NCBI GenBank assembly: GCA_025349905.2
Contig: MU624689.1
Span: 1 to 31,352, forward strand
DNA length: 31,352 bases
From: Blastocladiella britannica
Taxonomy: Eukaryota > Blastocladiomycota > Blastocladiomycetes > Blastocladiales > Blastocladiaceae
Reading direction: 5' to 3'
Shown here: piece by piece, positions 10,578 to 22,224 of the stretch
Layout of the letters: every line of letters starts with the position of its first letter
How positions within the stretch are numbered: position 1 is the stretch's first letter
Translations under genes and position numbers: made by a program
The notes under the pieces: model-generated
The model's database searches: none
What the model was told of the DNA's origin: nothing
Seen by the model: the letters and a program-made list of their open reading frames with translations, nothing else

Positions 10578-12342
10578 ATGTGCGGCATCGTTGGCGTTCT
10601 CCATGCCGACCCGACCTCGCATGTGGCCGTGGAGGTGGTCGAAGCGCTCGGTATTCTCCAGCACCGCGGACAGGTGCGATATCATCCTTTTCTTGAGGAA
10701 AATGACGCGCATCGCATCTCATGGCGCATCACATGTAAAAACAGGATGCGGCAGGCGTCATTACCTGCGGCGACCGCGGCCGCCTGCACCAGTGCAAGGG
10801 CAATGGCATGGTGCGCGACGTGTTCTCGACCGCGCAGCTCTCGGCGCTTCCCGGATCTATGGCAGTCTCGCACGTGCGGTACCCGACCGCCGGCTCGTCG
10901 TCCATGTCCGAGGCGCAGCCCTTTTACGTCAATTCGCCGTACGGGATCGTGCTTGCCCACAACGGCAACCTGACGAACGCATCCGAGTTGCGCGAGTACC
11001 TCGACACGGTGGCGCACCGCCACATTAACACCGACTCGGACTCGGAGATGCTGCTCAATATGCTTGCCGACAACTTGCAGGCCACGGGCAAGGCGCGTGT
11101 CAACGAGGACGACGTGTTTGGTGCCGTTGCCAAGTTGCACGACCAGGTCAAGGGCGGGTACGCGGTGGTGGCCATGATTGCCGGGTTTGGGCTGCTGGCA
11201 TTCCGTGATCCCAACGGTATTCGGCCCTGCGTGGTCGGCCGCCGCGCCTCAGCGACCATCGAGGGACGCGAGGACTGGATGGCTGCTTCGGAGAGCGTGT
11301 GCCTCGAAAACCTCGAGTACCGCGAGTACTTTGATCTGGCTCCTGGTTCGTTTTTTCTCATTCATTTTCCCATCGCATATCCGACTTACAAAACAAAATA
11401 TAAACAGGCGAGGCAATCATTGTCACCAAGGCTGGCGCCGTGACCCGTCGCAAGATGGTCTCACCAGCGCGTCCCTTTACCCCTTGCATCTTCGAGTACG
11501 TGTACTTTGCGCGTCCCGACTCGACCATGGACGGCGTGTCCGTGTACAATGCGCGCCTGGCGATGGGCGAGGCTCTGGCGACGCGCGTGCTTGCCAAGAT
11601 GGGCAAGGACCATGACATTGATGTGGTGATCCCGGTCCCCGACACATCGCGCGTGGCTGCGATGGAGACGGCGCGGGTGATGGCGCTGCCGTTCCGCGAA
11701 GGCCTCATTAAGAACCGGTACATTGGCCGGACGTTCATCATGCCCGGGCAGTCGCTGCGCACCAAGTCGGTGCGCCGCAAGCTCAATGCGATGCCGTCCG
11801 AGTTCAAGGACAAGACGGTGCTTCTGGTGGACGACAGCATTGTGCGCGGCACCACGTCGCGCGAGATTGTGCAAATGGCGCGCGACGCCGGCGCCAAGAA
11901 GGTGTACTTTGCGTCGTGCGCGCCCCCCGTGCGGTACCCGAACGTGTACGGCATCGACATGCCTTCGGTCAACGAGCTGGTTGCGCACGGCCGGACCGAG
12001 GACGAGGTGGCGAAATGGATCTGCGCCGACGAGATGATTTACCTGGATCTGCCGGCGCTGGAAGCGTCGATCCGCCAGTTCAACCCGGCGCTAGTGGAGT
12101 TTGACACGTCGGTGTTCACGGGCTGCTACGTGACGGGCGACATTGACGAGGAGTACTTGGCCAAGCTGGAGCGGTCGCGGAGCGATGCCGCCAAGCTCAA
12201 GAAGGCCACGGGCCCGATGGGCAGCATTGGGGGTGCCGCGGTGTTTGCATCCACGACCGGCAGTGGCGGGAATAGCGCGGCCGGCAAATCGGGTCTGGGC
12301 AAGGAGCTGCAGATTGGCCTGCACAACAACTTCCAAGGTTAA
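10578..12342 (+). CDS. ADE4: amidophosphoribosyltransferase (glutamine PRPP amidotransferase)
   Basis: Three exons (10578-10673, 10745-11345, 11408-12342) with introns of 71 nt (GTGCGA..CAG) and 62 nt (weak donor GTTCGT..CAG) give 543 residues. The enzyme makes 5-phosphoribosylamine from PRPP and glutamine, the committed step of purine synthesis in the cytosol. The protein starts MCGIVGVL, so the catalytic nucleophile Cys follows the initiator Met directly and no propeptide is present, as in yeast and E. coli rather than the Bacillus/animal type. Glutaminase-site motifs are SHVRYPT, AHNGNLTN and RDPNGIRP. The C-terminal phosphoribosyltransferase half carries the PRPP loop LLVDDSIVRGTTSREI (about 371-386). 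The length matches fungal enzymes. Intron 1 splits the conserved HRGQ|DAAG site. Confidence 0.96.
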
Positions 12343-12388
12343 TGGTGAGGTTTAGGTGAGCGGTGGCTGTGTGGGTGATGTTCTTTCG

Positions 12389-12396
12389 TATAAAAA
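12389..12396 (+). promoter_or_regulatory. TATA-like box of the Rab8/Sec4 gene
   Basis: TATAAAAA lies 122 bp upstream of the Rab ATG, in the 175-bp gap after the ADE4 stop. The position allows a 5' leader of roughly 90 nt, and the following C-rich stretch (CCGCCCGTTTCCCGC, ACCAACACAC) looks like a transcribed leader. This is inference from motif and spacing. Confidence 0.4.
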
Positions 12397-12517
12397 CTCC
12401 CTCCTGAACAAAATTTTAACACCGTCCATCCGCCTACCGCCCGTTTCCCGCGCAACGCCCACCCCGACCGTCGGAAATCCGAACCTCACCAACACACACA
12501 TCCAACAACATCCAACC

Positions 12518-13746
<1,229 letters not shown>

Positions 13747-13865
13747 TATCCCCAATCGTTTGTCCTTTTCATTTCCTTGGGTGGGCGACGGAGGACGACA
13801 AGGACAACCCGAATAACTCTTCTCATTATTTCTAATATAACCTTTTTTTGTTTTTTTTTATTCGC

Positions 13866-14343
13866 TCAGCCATTCACGGCCTTGACGTACTTTGCCAAAT
13901 GCACGTCAAAGAGCTCGCACCGGACGGGCATTTCGGGCGTGTAGAACGGGTTCTTCATCACGTAATCGGCGTATAAGTCGTAGACGCGCCGCACCAGGCT
14001 GTCCACTTGCGGCTGCTGTGGGTCCGTCAGCAGCAGGAATTTGATACCTGCCAATGTATGTGAGTATTAACCGCCACAACCAAAATGGAATGGAATTGGA
14101 AAAAGAACCGGTGGGTGTCTGGTGGCACGTCAACGTGAAAGTATCGGCCTCGAGCGTTTCAATGCCCGACGATGGGCTGGGTGCGGCCGCTGGTGCCAGC
14201 CGCGACGAAATGGCATGCACTGAATGGAATGTGCCGGCCAGGACCAGGTAGTCGTTGGTCGACAACTTGCTCAGGCGGTCGGCAAAGTCGCGCTGGAAGA
14301 TCAGGCCGCCTGATTTGGAAATGATCCAGAGACTGAGAAGCAT
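13866..14343 (-). CDS. TRS23: TRAPP complex subunit Trs23/TRAPPC4 (synbindin)
   Basis: Two exons (14343-14109 and 14047-13866) flank a 61-nt intron (14108-14048, weak donor GTTCTT, acceptor GCAG) and give 138 residues. The core TRAPP subunit helps form the Rab exchange site for Ypt1/Rab1 at the Golgi. Diagnostic stretches are the longin-fold start LWIISKSGGLIFQRDF, AGTFHSVHAISSRL, GIETLEADTFTL, and TGIKFLLLTDPQQP followed by KNPFY and MPVRCELFD. It lacks the roughly 80-residue PDZ-like insert of metazoan TRAPPC4 (about 220 residues). The gene sits 44 bp downstream of the hydrolase gene on the same strand and converges on the Rab gene (119 bp apart). Confidence 0.93.
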
Positions 14344-14387
14344 TTTTACTTTGTATTGAAGGTCGTGTTTTTGAAAGAGAGAGCGGA

Positions 14388-16278
14388 TCAGTCCGCACGA
14401 ACATAGGCGGTCCCCTCGCCCTCGTCCGCACCCATCACCAGCTCGTACCGGACCCGAGTCGTCCACGCGCGGCCCGTCACGCGCTTGGCCGCCGGCGCCT
14501 TGCTCGTCTCCTCCTGCGGCTGGGCCGACGGACGGAAGAGCACCGTGGTGTCAGGCCAGAGCACAAACTTGACCTCTCCCTCCGCCAGCGGCTTACTCTC
14601 CTCGTCATCGTCCTCCTCCTTCTGCTCAGCCAGCGGCAAGTACAAGTTCTGCAACGTCCCTGGGGCGCTGACGAACCGCAGCCGCGGGGCCAATGGACCG
14701 GTGGCCAGATCGTCCAGCACGACCGTCACGTACCCGAACGCCGGGTGCTTGTACAGACCCGCGAGGTCTTCGAGCGCCACGCCCTTGGGAACCAGCGGCG
14801 TGACCGTGGCCGCGGGGGCCTCAGTGCCAAAGAAGGAGGTCAGCTCGGGGACCATGTTGGCGAGCGAGCGGACCTTGGACGCCGCCAGGTTTTTCGCATA
14901 CGACATGAGAGTCGGGTGGGCGGCGTCGGGGCGGTGCAGCGGGAGAAGTGCCTCCAAGATCAGCGCGACGAGCCCACGCGTCACCGAGCAGTACGCCTGG
15001 TGCTCGGCCAAGTAGATACTTAAGTTGGCGCCCGGAATCACAAACATGTACGCCAGGTAGCCGGGCATGCCGCCTGCGTGCGAAAGCACCTCGTACTCAC
15101 TGTTTTTTTTAAATGACATTGTGTCAGTTGTCTGCAACTGAAGAAAAAGAAAAAAGAGCAAGTACCCATGCTGGAACAACATCAGGCCAAGGCCGTAGCC
15201 GAGGCTGCGCAGCGTCGAGCCTGGAGCCGCAGCGTTGGCGTAATTGGCAGGGTTGTGGACCTTTTTTTCTTTGGACCGTCAAATGGGCAATGCGATAAAG
15301 AAAAAAGTAAATGGGTACCTTGGACATGACATCAAGATCGTAAATCACCTGCTGGCCCGAGGGCGACTTGCCGCCGCTGAGCAAGCACGCGGTCCACTTG
15401 ACCATATCGTCGGTCGACGTGAACAAGAACCCGGTCCCAGCGCTGTCGCGGTTGTCCTCGGTAAAGGACCGAATGTTTTTCACGTCGCGGTGGATCGCAG
15501 CTGCACGTTCCAGTGCCTCGTCCACGGTCGCGGGATGATCCTTGGCCATAACGCCCTCGAAATCAATCTCCTTGTTCCAAACGAACTTTTCCAGGAACGT
15601 GGGCAGCGGGGTCCCGACGTCCACGTCGTGCGGCTGCGCGACCTCCGGGTGCGCGCGTGCCTCATCACTGCACCAAATGGCCTTGATTCCGAGCGGATCC
15701 AGTAAGTGCTCGGTGACAAAGTCCGGGAACGCAACGCCCGAAACGCGTTCCACCAGCACGGTCGCGACCGCAAACATGTTGTTGGAGTAGTTGAACCCGT
15801 CGCGGAACCCGGACGCCATCTTCATGTGCGGGAACGCATCAAACATGCGGTACGCGGCATTGGCGTTGCGGGTCGACCCAAACCACAGCAAGTCGCCGCC
15901 CTCAATCCCGCTACGGTGCGACAAGATATCAATGATCGTGCATTCGCGCGTGGCCAGTTCGTCGGGCAGCGCAAACTCGGGCAAGTGCTGCGTGACCTTA
16001 TCGGTCCACTTCGCTTTGCCCTGGTGCACGAGCACGCCAATGGCGGCCGCGGTGAAATGTTTGGTGACCGAGCACAGGTCAAACATGGTCGAGGTTTTCA
16101 GCGTGTTGGCCGGGTCGTCCAGCGGGAGCCCCAAAGTGCGCACGCCGTACGCCTTGTGCAGCAGCGGCTTGCCATCCCGGTGCACTGACACGGTCAGCCC
16201 GGGAACTTGCATGGCGGCAATGACGCGCGGAATAAACGCGTCAATCTGGTCCAGGGTCAGGGTTTCCGTGGTGGTCAT
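14388..16278 (-). CDS. serine beta-lactamase-family hydrolase (class C / LACTB-like)
   Basis: Three exons (16278-15319, 15260-15166, 15099-14388) with introns of 58 nt (GTACCC..AAG) and 66 nt (GTACTT..CAG) give 588 residues. All three active-site motifs of the PF00144 family are present: S70-V-T-K73 (nucleophile and base), Y164-S-N166, and H359-A-G361. A hydrolytic esterase or peptidase role is therefore expected; the substrate cannot be told. No signal peptide, so probably cytosolic. After the fold (to about 405) comes a C-terminal domain of about 180 residues with an acidic insert (EQKEEDDDEESK), probably the lipocalin-like tail seen in relatives. Eukaryotic introns show it is a resident gene, although the family is bacterial in origin. 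Confidence 0.9.
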
Positions 16279-16343
16279 GTTTTAGAGGTTGGATGCGCGA
16301 GCAAGGGCAGGGCCGAGGGGGGAAATGCGAGTCGGCGAGCGCG

Positions 16344-16349
16344 TTTATA
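16344..16349 (-). promoter_or_regulatory. TATA-like box upstream of the hydrolase gene
   Basis: TATAAA on the minus strand, 65 bp before the hydrolase ATG, in the 206-bp gap to the upstream repeat-protein gene. The assignment rests on spacing only. Confidence 0.35.
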
Positions 16350-16484
16350 TGCTGCTGGTCGGAAGAAGGCCCGGTACCATCCATGGCCACCAGGGACGGG
16401 AACCTCGATTGAAAACGAGCCCCATGACCATGTCCCCCATATGCTTCAAATGACGGATCTCAAGGAAAAAAAAAGGTTCATTCT

Positions 16485-18444
16485 CTAGCACAAAATCTTG
16501 ACGCAGCAATAGAGAACCAAGGCCCCAAGGATCACAGCGCCAATGGCGCCAAAGATGCTGACAAACACAATAAGCAAAATCACGAGCCCAATGATCCACG
16601 GCAGCAACGCGCGCCAGTTGATCCCCGCGTCCTCGGCTGGCTGAGCCGCGGGAGCCTGCTGCTGCTGCTGCCCATCGCCGGCAACGACCATGTAGATCGT
16701 AGTTTGCTGCGCGGTCGGAGTCGACGGCACCGACGGGGCACCCACCGCGGTAGAGTACCGCGGCGGCGGCGCCGAGTACGATGCGCCCGTGTGCTGCGGC
16801 GTGAGTGCGGCGGGAGTCGGGGCCGTCGGCGGACGTGGCTGCGGTTCCGGAAGCCCAAGAGCCGACCGGGCCTGCGCCGTGAGCGCGGCCGCATCGTACT
16901 TGAGCGTGATAATAGACGGGTTGGACTCGGCGGCACGGCGCCACCAGGCGAGCACATCCCAGCGGCGCGCGCGGGCGGCGGCATTAACTGCATCGGCCGA
17001 GTAACGCAGCTCGAGCCGGTACCGCGACGCGGCGCTCAGCCACCTACTCAGTACTTTGTCAGTGCCCTTGATCCAAAAAAAAAAAAAAAATGCAGAAAAC
17101 ATAACGCACCATTCTAGAACCGGAGTGAAGCCCGCCGCGCTCGCGTCGTCGATCGCCGCGCCGGTGTATTTGAGCTCGAGACCGTGCGCCGTGTGCGCTT
17201 TAGCCCACCACGATAAGATTTCGACGTGGCCCCCACCTGAAGCAGCCGTCAGCGAGTACTCGGTGTACTTGAACGGCATGCCGTGGTGCTGGTGGATCGA
17301 CCAAAGCCACCGAAGTGGCCCGATGTGGCCACCCGCACAGGCGTTGTCCACGGCCCACGCGCTATAGAGGAACTCGATCCCGTGCTTGGTGTACGCGTCC
17401 CACCACCACTGCGCGACAGCGAACCGGTTGCCGTCGGCGCAGGCCCAATCGACAATCTCGTGCGTGTACTGCAGCTGCACGCCGTGGTCAACGTGCCAGA
17501 CGAGCCATTGGTCCAAGGCCGCAAAATCAAACGCCTTGGACGCCTCCTCGGGCGTGGGTGCGCGTATCAGCTGCGCGGCCGTCGGCTTGGCGGATTTGGG
17601 GGGTGCCGTGATATCGGCAGCCGGCGACGCCACGTAAAGCCCTCCTCCGGTCGACGACGACGCCGGCGCTGGGAACGGCGGCGCGGTTCCATCAGCAAAA
17701 CCGGGACCAACGTTATCCGCGAGCTGCGGGGGCAAGCTCATGGCCGCAGACCCATCGGCGGGGCGGCGTGTTAAGGTAGCCATTTGCGGCGGCAGGTCCG
17801 CGTAATCGGCCTGCGACGGCGGCATGGACGACGACGACGACGGAACCTGCGGCGGCAATCCCATAGCCGAGTCGGAGCGCGCGGCGGTGGGCGGGGGAGG
17901 CGAAGAGTCGGCGCCACCCTCGGCCATCAGACGCACCGTCACTGCCAGCACCAGGGGCTGACCCGGGGTCAGACGCACGCTCTTGCCCACGGCGCCGACC
18001 AGTTCGGCCGCCACCACCACGTCCAGGCGCTGCTGACCAGAGACATCGATGGACCGGCCGTTGGCAGCAACGTACGTGACGACAAGTGGACCAGGGTTGT
18101 TGCCGCCGGCGGCATCGGTGATGCGGCCCAGTACGGTGGCAAGGCCGGTGCGCGGCAGCTGCGAGACCAGCTCGGCCACGCCCAGGAGCCCGCTGGCGAC
18201 GGTGGCGGTGGCGGCGGTGTCAAAGCGCGTGGTCCAGGCGCGGGACGGGGTCTCAATGTCAAAGGTGACTATTTTTCTTTTTTGAATATGGTACACTGTA
18301 AATGTAAAAATGGAGATAAGAGTGTGTACCAGAAAGGGTCACGGCGGTCGTCTCGACATCGGGGGCGGGGGCAGGAGTTTTGGAGGCCGCCAGCGACGCC
18401 GAGAACGGCCGCTTGAATGGAATGAGCGAGAAATCGACCGACAT
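16485..18444 (-). CDS. WW/ELKY ankyrin-like repeat protein with C-terminal membrane anchor
   Basis: Three exons (18444-18330, 18268-17110, 17043-16485) with introns of 61 nt (GTACAC..TAG) and 66 nt (GTGCGT..TAG, carrying a T16 tract) give 610 residues. The 3' acceptor of intron 2 was chosen because it alone rebuilds the repeat as EWWLSAASRYRLELRY. Residues 1-150 form a beta-rich domain I do not recognise (start MSVDFSLIPFKRPFS). Residues 155-285 are Pro/Ser-rich with recurring LPPQ. About 289-490 holds six 33-residue units of the pattern W-W-x(8)-H-G-x-E-L-K-Y-T-x(3)-A-x-D-x-A-x-x-G-G-H-x-x-x-L, related to ankyrin-type helical hairpins. A Pro/Gln-rich linker follows, and the last 40 residues (ALLPWIIGLVILLIVFV..CCVKILC) form one or two membrane helices. 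It is probably tail-anchored with the repeats facing the cytosol. Partner unknown. Confidence 0.82.
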
Positions 18445-18533
18445 CTAAAATTCTGGTAGGATATGGTTAAGAGAGCGAGCGCTTAAAAAAAGTGGATTGG
18501 AAAAAAAAAAAGACAGCGTCATCTGAAACATTT

Positions 18534-20972
18534 CTAAAACAAATGCGAGAGCCCAAGTGACGCTAGCGTATCACCAGTAGTCGCCGCCGCGGCAACGCGC
18601 TGCTCCTGCTTTCGCAGCGCCTTTCGCCGAGCGCCCTCGCGGCGCCAGTCCTCGGGCTGCTTGCTTTCGTCGGCCTCGCGCTCGCCCACCTCACGGACGG
18701 GGAGCTCTGTCCCGCACAGACTCAGGATCTCGTCCAGGCGCGCCGCCACGCCATCGGCGTCGACCTCGGGCACGTATTCCGCCACGATCCGGCGGACCAG
18801 CGTATTCCGCGCCGGCCCTGTCCATCCCGGAGGCAGTCGTGCAAACTCGGCCGCCACCACAATGTGCACTCGCGCCAGGTAGTAGTGTGCGGCGACCGAA
18901 TCGACCTTGGGCAGCGACGCGTGGCACGTGTTGGGGATGGTTGGGGTCATCAGAAGCGAGAGCACCGCCGCATCGACCATGGAGATCCAGTGCTGGCCCC
19001 GCATGGTCACGCGCACCGCATCGAGCTCGCTGGCCGACACCGGGTGTTCTGCCGCCAGCACCGTCGCAAGGAGGAGATCAAGCGTGATGACCATATCGGG
19101 GGCCGGTGGGTTAGTGACCAGTGCCGCGATCGCCGCATGCAACAGCGCGGCGCCTGGCCGCTCGTCTCCGCGCTCCAAGATGGGCATCACCAGCGCGCCA
19201 ACGGCGGCAATTTGGTCGAGCTCGCCATGAGCATGCTCCTCGTCCCCGTCGTCGTCGCTCGAGTCGAAATCAGAGCTGCTGTCGTCAATCACAATCGGCG
19301 CATCGCTGTCCTCCATGGCCTCGAGCAGCGCACGAGCAGTCTGCCGACGGCGTGCGGGCGGTGCGGATGCGGGCGCGGATGTGGTTGTTCCTTCCCGCAC
19401 GGTGCGGCCAATTTCGACGGCGTTTCGAGCCGACCGGCAGTGCTCCACCACAAATGGAACGCCAGTGACACGGTACGCGTAGCGACGAATCGGCGCGCTC
19501 GCGTGCCAGGCAGGCGTGCGCGCAATGTCTTCCATCATGGGCGAGCAGTGCACGGTCTGATGCAGCACCACGTCAGCAACGGGAGGCGCCACTTCGCCGC
19601 GGGCATGACGAGCCAGTAGCTGCGTCGCCTCGGGCGAGAGGTTGGATGGGGGCTCAAAGTGCAGCGAGTACTCTTTCACAGCCTGCACGAGCGTGTCGTA
19701 CATGGGGTGACTATGCCATTTCTCCGCGTCCCGGGGATCGACCTTCATCCAGTGCTCCGGAGGCACCTTGGGGGCGGCATCATCCGCGTCGCTGGGGGCA
19801 TCGCCCGAGTCGGCGGCGGTTTCCGTGGCAGCAGCAACAACAGCAGCTGCAGCGCGCAGCTTGGCACGCTTTTTCGCACCTTTGCTCAGGCCTTGCCCGT
19901 GCGCAGGACCGGGAATATGCACTGCCTTGGGGGCGGCGACATAGTGCAAGACGTGTGGGATCAGTGCCAGGGGGTCGCAGTCAGCGGACAGCAGGGACGC
20001 ATTTGACGCCAGGACTTTGAGCTGGCGGGCAATGGTGGCGATCTTGAGTGCGCTCGTGGCATTGCGCATGCTGGACCCGCCGGTTGCCTTTTTGTAGATG
20101 GGCCGGGCAAGGACCTCCTCGCCGACATAATCGTTACCGAGGCAGGCGGCCAGCAGCGGGAAATGGGGATCGGGCAACACGACGGACGCGGCGAGCGCGG
20201 TGCGCACAAAGTACTCGGCGCGCACAACCTTGTACGAGATGCCGTCCTCGTCGTCATCCACGTCCGCGATCGACATGGTCTCAAGCGTTAGGTACCCGCG
20301 GCGCATCGGGAACACGTAGTAGTCCGAGTCGTGGCCGATCGCGTACGCGTCGTGGATGTTGGCGTAGTGCGCGACCAACGCGTCGCCCTCGCCTTCGGCA
20401 ATGTGCACGTGCTCTGCGCCCAGGACGCGGCGGGCAATGTCAGCCGCGTGCATCGACACCAGCACGGGGAGCGAGTGGCCATTGTAGTTGCCAAACACGC
20501 GCTCGGTGGCTTCGGTGCCCTCCACGGCAGGGGAGAGCGTCGGCTTGCCGCCAATCATGTACACGAGCGGTTTGGAGGCCAGCGACCGGACCACCTGCAC
20601 AATCGAGCCCGTGCGACGCGTGTCGCGATCGCGACGCTCGGCGGCCTTGGAGGGCGACGCGCGGCCGCCGTCAAACACGATCATGGGGATTTTGATACCG
20701 CACCCGAGAATGTCGCGCAGGTACGCCTCGAACTGGACGCAAAAGTCGGTGTATTGGCCTGTATAATTTGAATTAATATTGGTTCCATCCACGCATGTGA
20801 AACGTCTAGAGGTACCCCCAAGCGCCCACTCGAAGCGGTCATAGTACAGGCGGTGCACGAGCGAGGTGCCGTCAATGACAAAGCGCGGCCACGGGTCAAA
20901 TTCGCTGGGTAGCGTGACGTCGGGCACCAGGCCGTGGTGGCGAATGTATCCGGTGAGACCCTGGACGCCCAT
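18534..20972 (-). CDS. ASTE1: Asteroid-family (ASTE1) XPG-like nuclease domain protein
   Basis: Two exons (20972-20816 and 20758-18534) flank a 57-nt intron (20815-20759, GTACCT..CAG) and give 793 residues. The start MGVQGLTGYIRHHG is the XPG N-terminal signature. Acidic residues of the PIN/FEN-like active site are visible: Asp34 (VIDGTSL), Asp82 (VFDGG), Glu174/Glu176/Asp178 (AEGEGDALVAHYA) and Asp195/Asp197 (GHDSDYYVFP). ACLGNDYV follows, as in the family. Asteroid proteins are XPG/FEN1 relatives; human ASTE1 is reported to be a structure-specific DNA endonuclease in end processing. Most acidic ligands are kept, so catalysis is plausible. The C-terminal half (about 330-790) is Ala/Asp-rich with an acidic patch (DDSSSDFDSSDDDGDEE) and a basic tail. 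Divergent from DCD1 across 113 bp. Confidence 0.87.
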   Translation of the reverse strand: MGVQGLTGYIRHHGLVPDVTLPSEFDPWPRFVIDGTSLVHRLYYDRFEWALGGTSRRFTCVDGTNINSNYTGQYTDFCVQFEAYLRDILGCGIKIPMIVFDGGRASPSKAAERRDRDTRRTGSIVQVVRSLASKPLVYMIGGKPTLSPAVEGTEATERVFGNYNGHSLPVLVSMHAADIARRVLGAEHVHIAEGEGDALVAHYANIHDAYAIGHDSDYYVFPMRRGYLTLETMSIADVDDDEDGISYKVVRAEYFVRTALAASVVLPDPHFPLLAACLGNDYVGEEVLARPIYKKATGGSSMRNATSALKIATIARQLKVLASNASLLSADCDPLALIPHVLHYVAAPKAVHIPGPAHGQGLSKGAKKRAKLRAAAAVVAAATETAADSGDAPSDADDAAPKVPPEHWMKVDPRDAEKWHSHPMYDTLVQAVKEYSLHFEPPSNLSPEATQLLARHARGEVAPPVADVVLHQTVHCSPMMEDIARTPAWHASAPIRRYAYRVTGVPFVVEHCRSARNAVEIGRTVREGTTTSAPASAPPARRRQTARALLEAMEDSDAPIVIDDSSSDFDSSDDDGDEEHAHGELDQIAAVGALVMPILERGDERPGAALLHAAIAALVTNPPAPDMVITLDLLLATVLAAEHPVSASELDAVRVTMRGQHWISMVDAAVLSLLMTPTIPNTCHASLPKVDSVAAHYYLARVHIVVAAEFARLPPGWTGPARNTLVRRIVAEYVPEVDADGVAARLDEILSLCGTELPVREVGEREADESKQPEDWRREGARRKALRKQEQRVAAAATTGDTLASLGLSHLF

Positions 20973-21085
20973 TTTATATTCTTTTGGCTTGATTTGTCTC
21001 GAGTCGTGTCTGGGAGGTTGCGTGCGGTGGACGGAGTTGTTGTTGTGCGTCTCACTCTGAATCTCGAAAGATAGACAAAATAAGC

Positions 21086-22168
21086 ATGCTCATTCTCGTT
21101 GCTGGTCCACGCTCCTCGGGCCGTCGCTCGGTCGCTGATTTCCTGGTTGAGCGACACGGCTTTTCTCTTGCCCTCATTGGCATCGAAGGACAATTGCACT
21201 CGGTCTTTGCCTCTGTGGGCGACCTCGATGAATTCCTCCTGACCGACGGCCGCTGGCAAGAAAACTGGGTCGCCGTTCTCCCACCGTCCATCACTGTCGC
21301 TGAACTTGATGCAGTTCGCAAGCGCCCTTATGTGCTGCTTTTGGTTGTGGATGCGGCTCCTACCGACATGCTTGCCCGTGCTGGACCGACTGCGTATGTC
21401 AGTCCTTGCCTGGACGCTGGATCCTCTCTTTCTAACTCGAGTTAAACAGCGACAATGAAGGCGCGCTGGCCACCGCCAGTCTCGTTCGTTACCGCCAAAT
21501 ACAGGCCGCCGCCGACATAGTCGTATTTAACGACGCGCCATCGATCCACGCTTTGCATGCCGCTCTTGCGCGCGCCGATCTCGTGGATCTGGAGCGGCTC
21601 CGTCCGAGGTACTCTCATACTTTATTTACATTGATTCCAAAACTGACATGAAGAGAGGACTTGCAGCTGGGACACGTACTTCCTGGCCCTCTGTCACCTA
21701 GCCTCTTTGCGCTCCAACTGCATGAAACGTCGCGTCGGCGCATTGTTAGTCTCCAGCGCGACCCGCCGCGTCCTCTCAACCGGCTACAACGGAACCCCGC
21801 GCGGGCTCGTCAACTGCGGGCACGGCGGGTGTGCGCGGTGCAACTCGGGCGCGCACGCGGGCGTCTCCCTCGACACCTGTCTGTGCTTGCACGCCGAGGA
21901 AAACGCTCTGCTGGAAGTCGGGCGGGCCGCCTTCGGGGCTACGCTGTACTGCACGACGTTCCCCTGCTTGGGGTGCGCCAAGAAGATCGTGCAGTGTGGG
22001 GTCGCCGAGGTCGTGTACGCGCACGGGTACGACCGGTCTCCTACGGGCGGCGATTTGCGGGTGGTCGACGAGTTGTTTGGCCGCGCTGGGGTCAGTGTTC
22101 GGCAGCATAATGGCGGGAGCGGGGTGGGACGAGGTTGTACGTTTATTGTCGCGAGCGAGGCTGCTTGA
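21086..22168 (+). CDS. DCD1: deoxycytidylate (dCMP) deaminase, fungal two-domain type
   Basis: Three exons (21086-21393, 21450-21608, 21667-22168) with introns of 56 nt (GTATGT..CAG) and 58 nt (GTACTC..CAG) give 322 residues, close to yeast Dcd1. It converts dCMP to dUMP to feed thymidylate synthesis. The deaminase half (from about 156, SWDTYF) holds the catalytic zinc site H231-A-E233 (CLHAEENALL) with C256/C259 (FPCLGC), plus the Cys-rich structural loop NCGHGGCARCN. STGYNGTPRGL is the substrate-loop signature. The N-terminal half is the nucleotide-kinase-like domain of fungal dCMP deaminases, but its P-loop reads GPRSSGRRS, with Arg in place of the essential Lys, so it cannot be a normal kinase. 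Splice joins regenerate AD|NEG and RP|SWD. Confidence 0.95.
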
Positions 22169-22224
22169 TCCCTCTCTTAATCCGTATAACATAGACAGTT
22201 AAATGTATATATGGTTTTCAGAGG

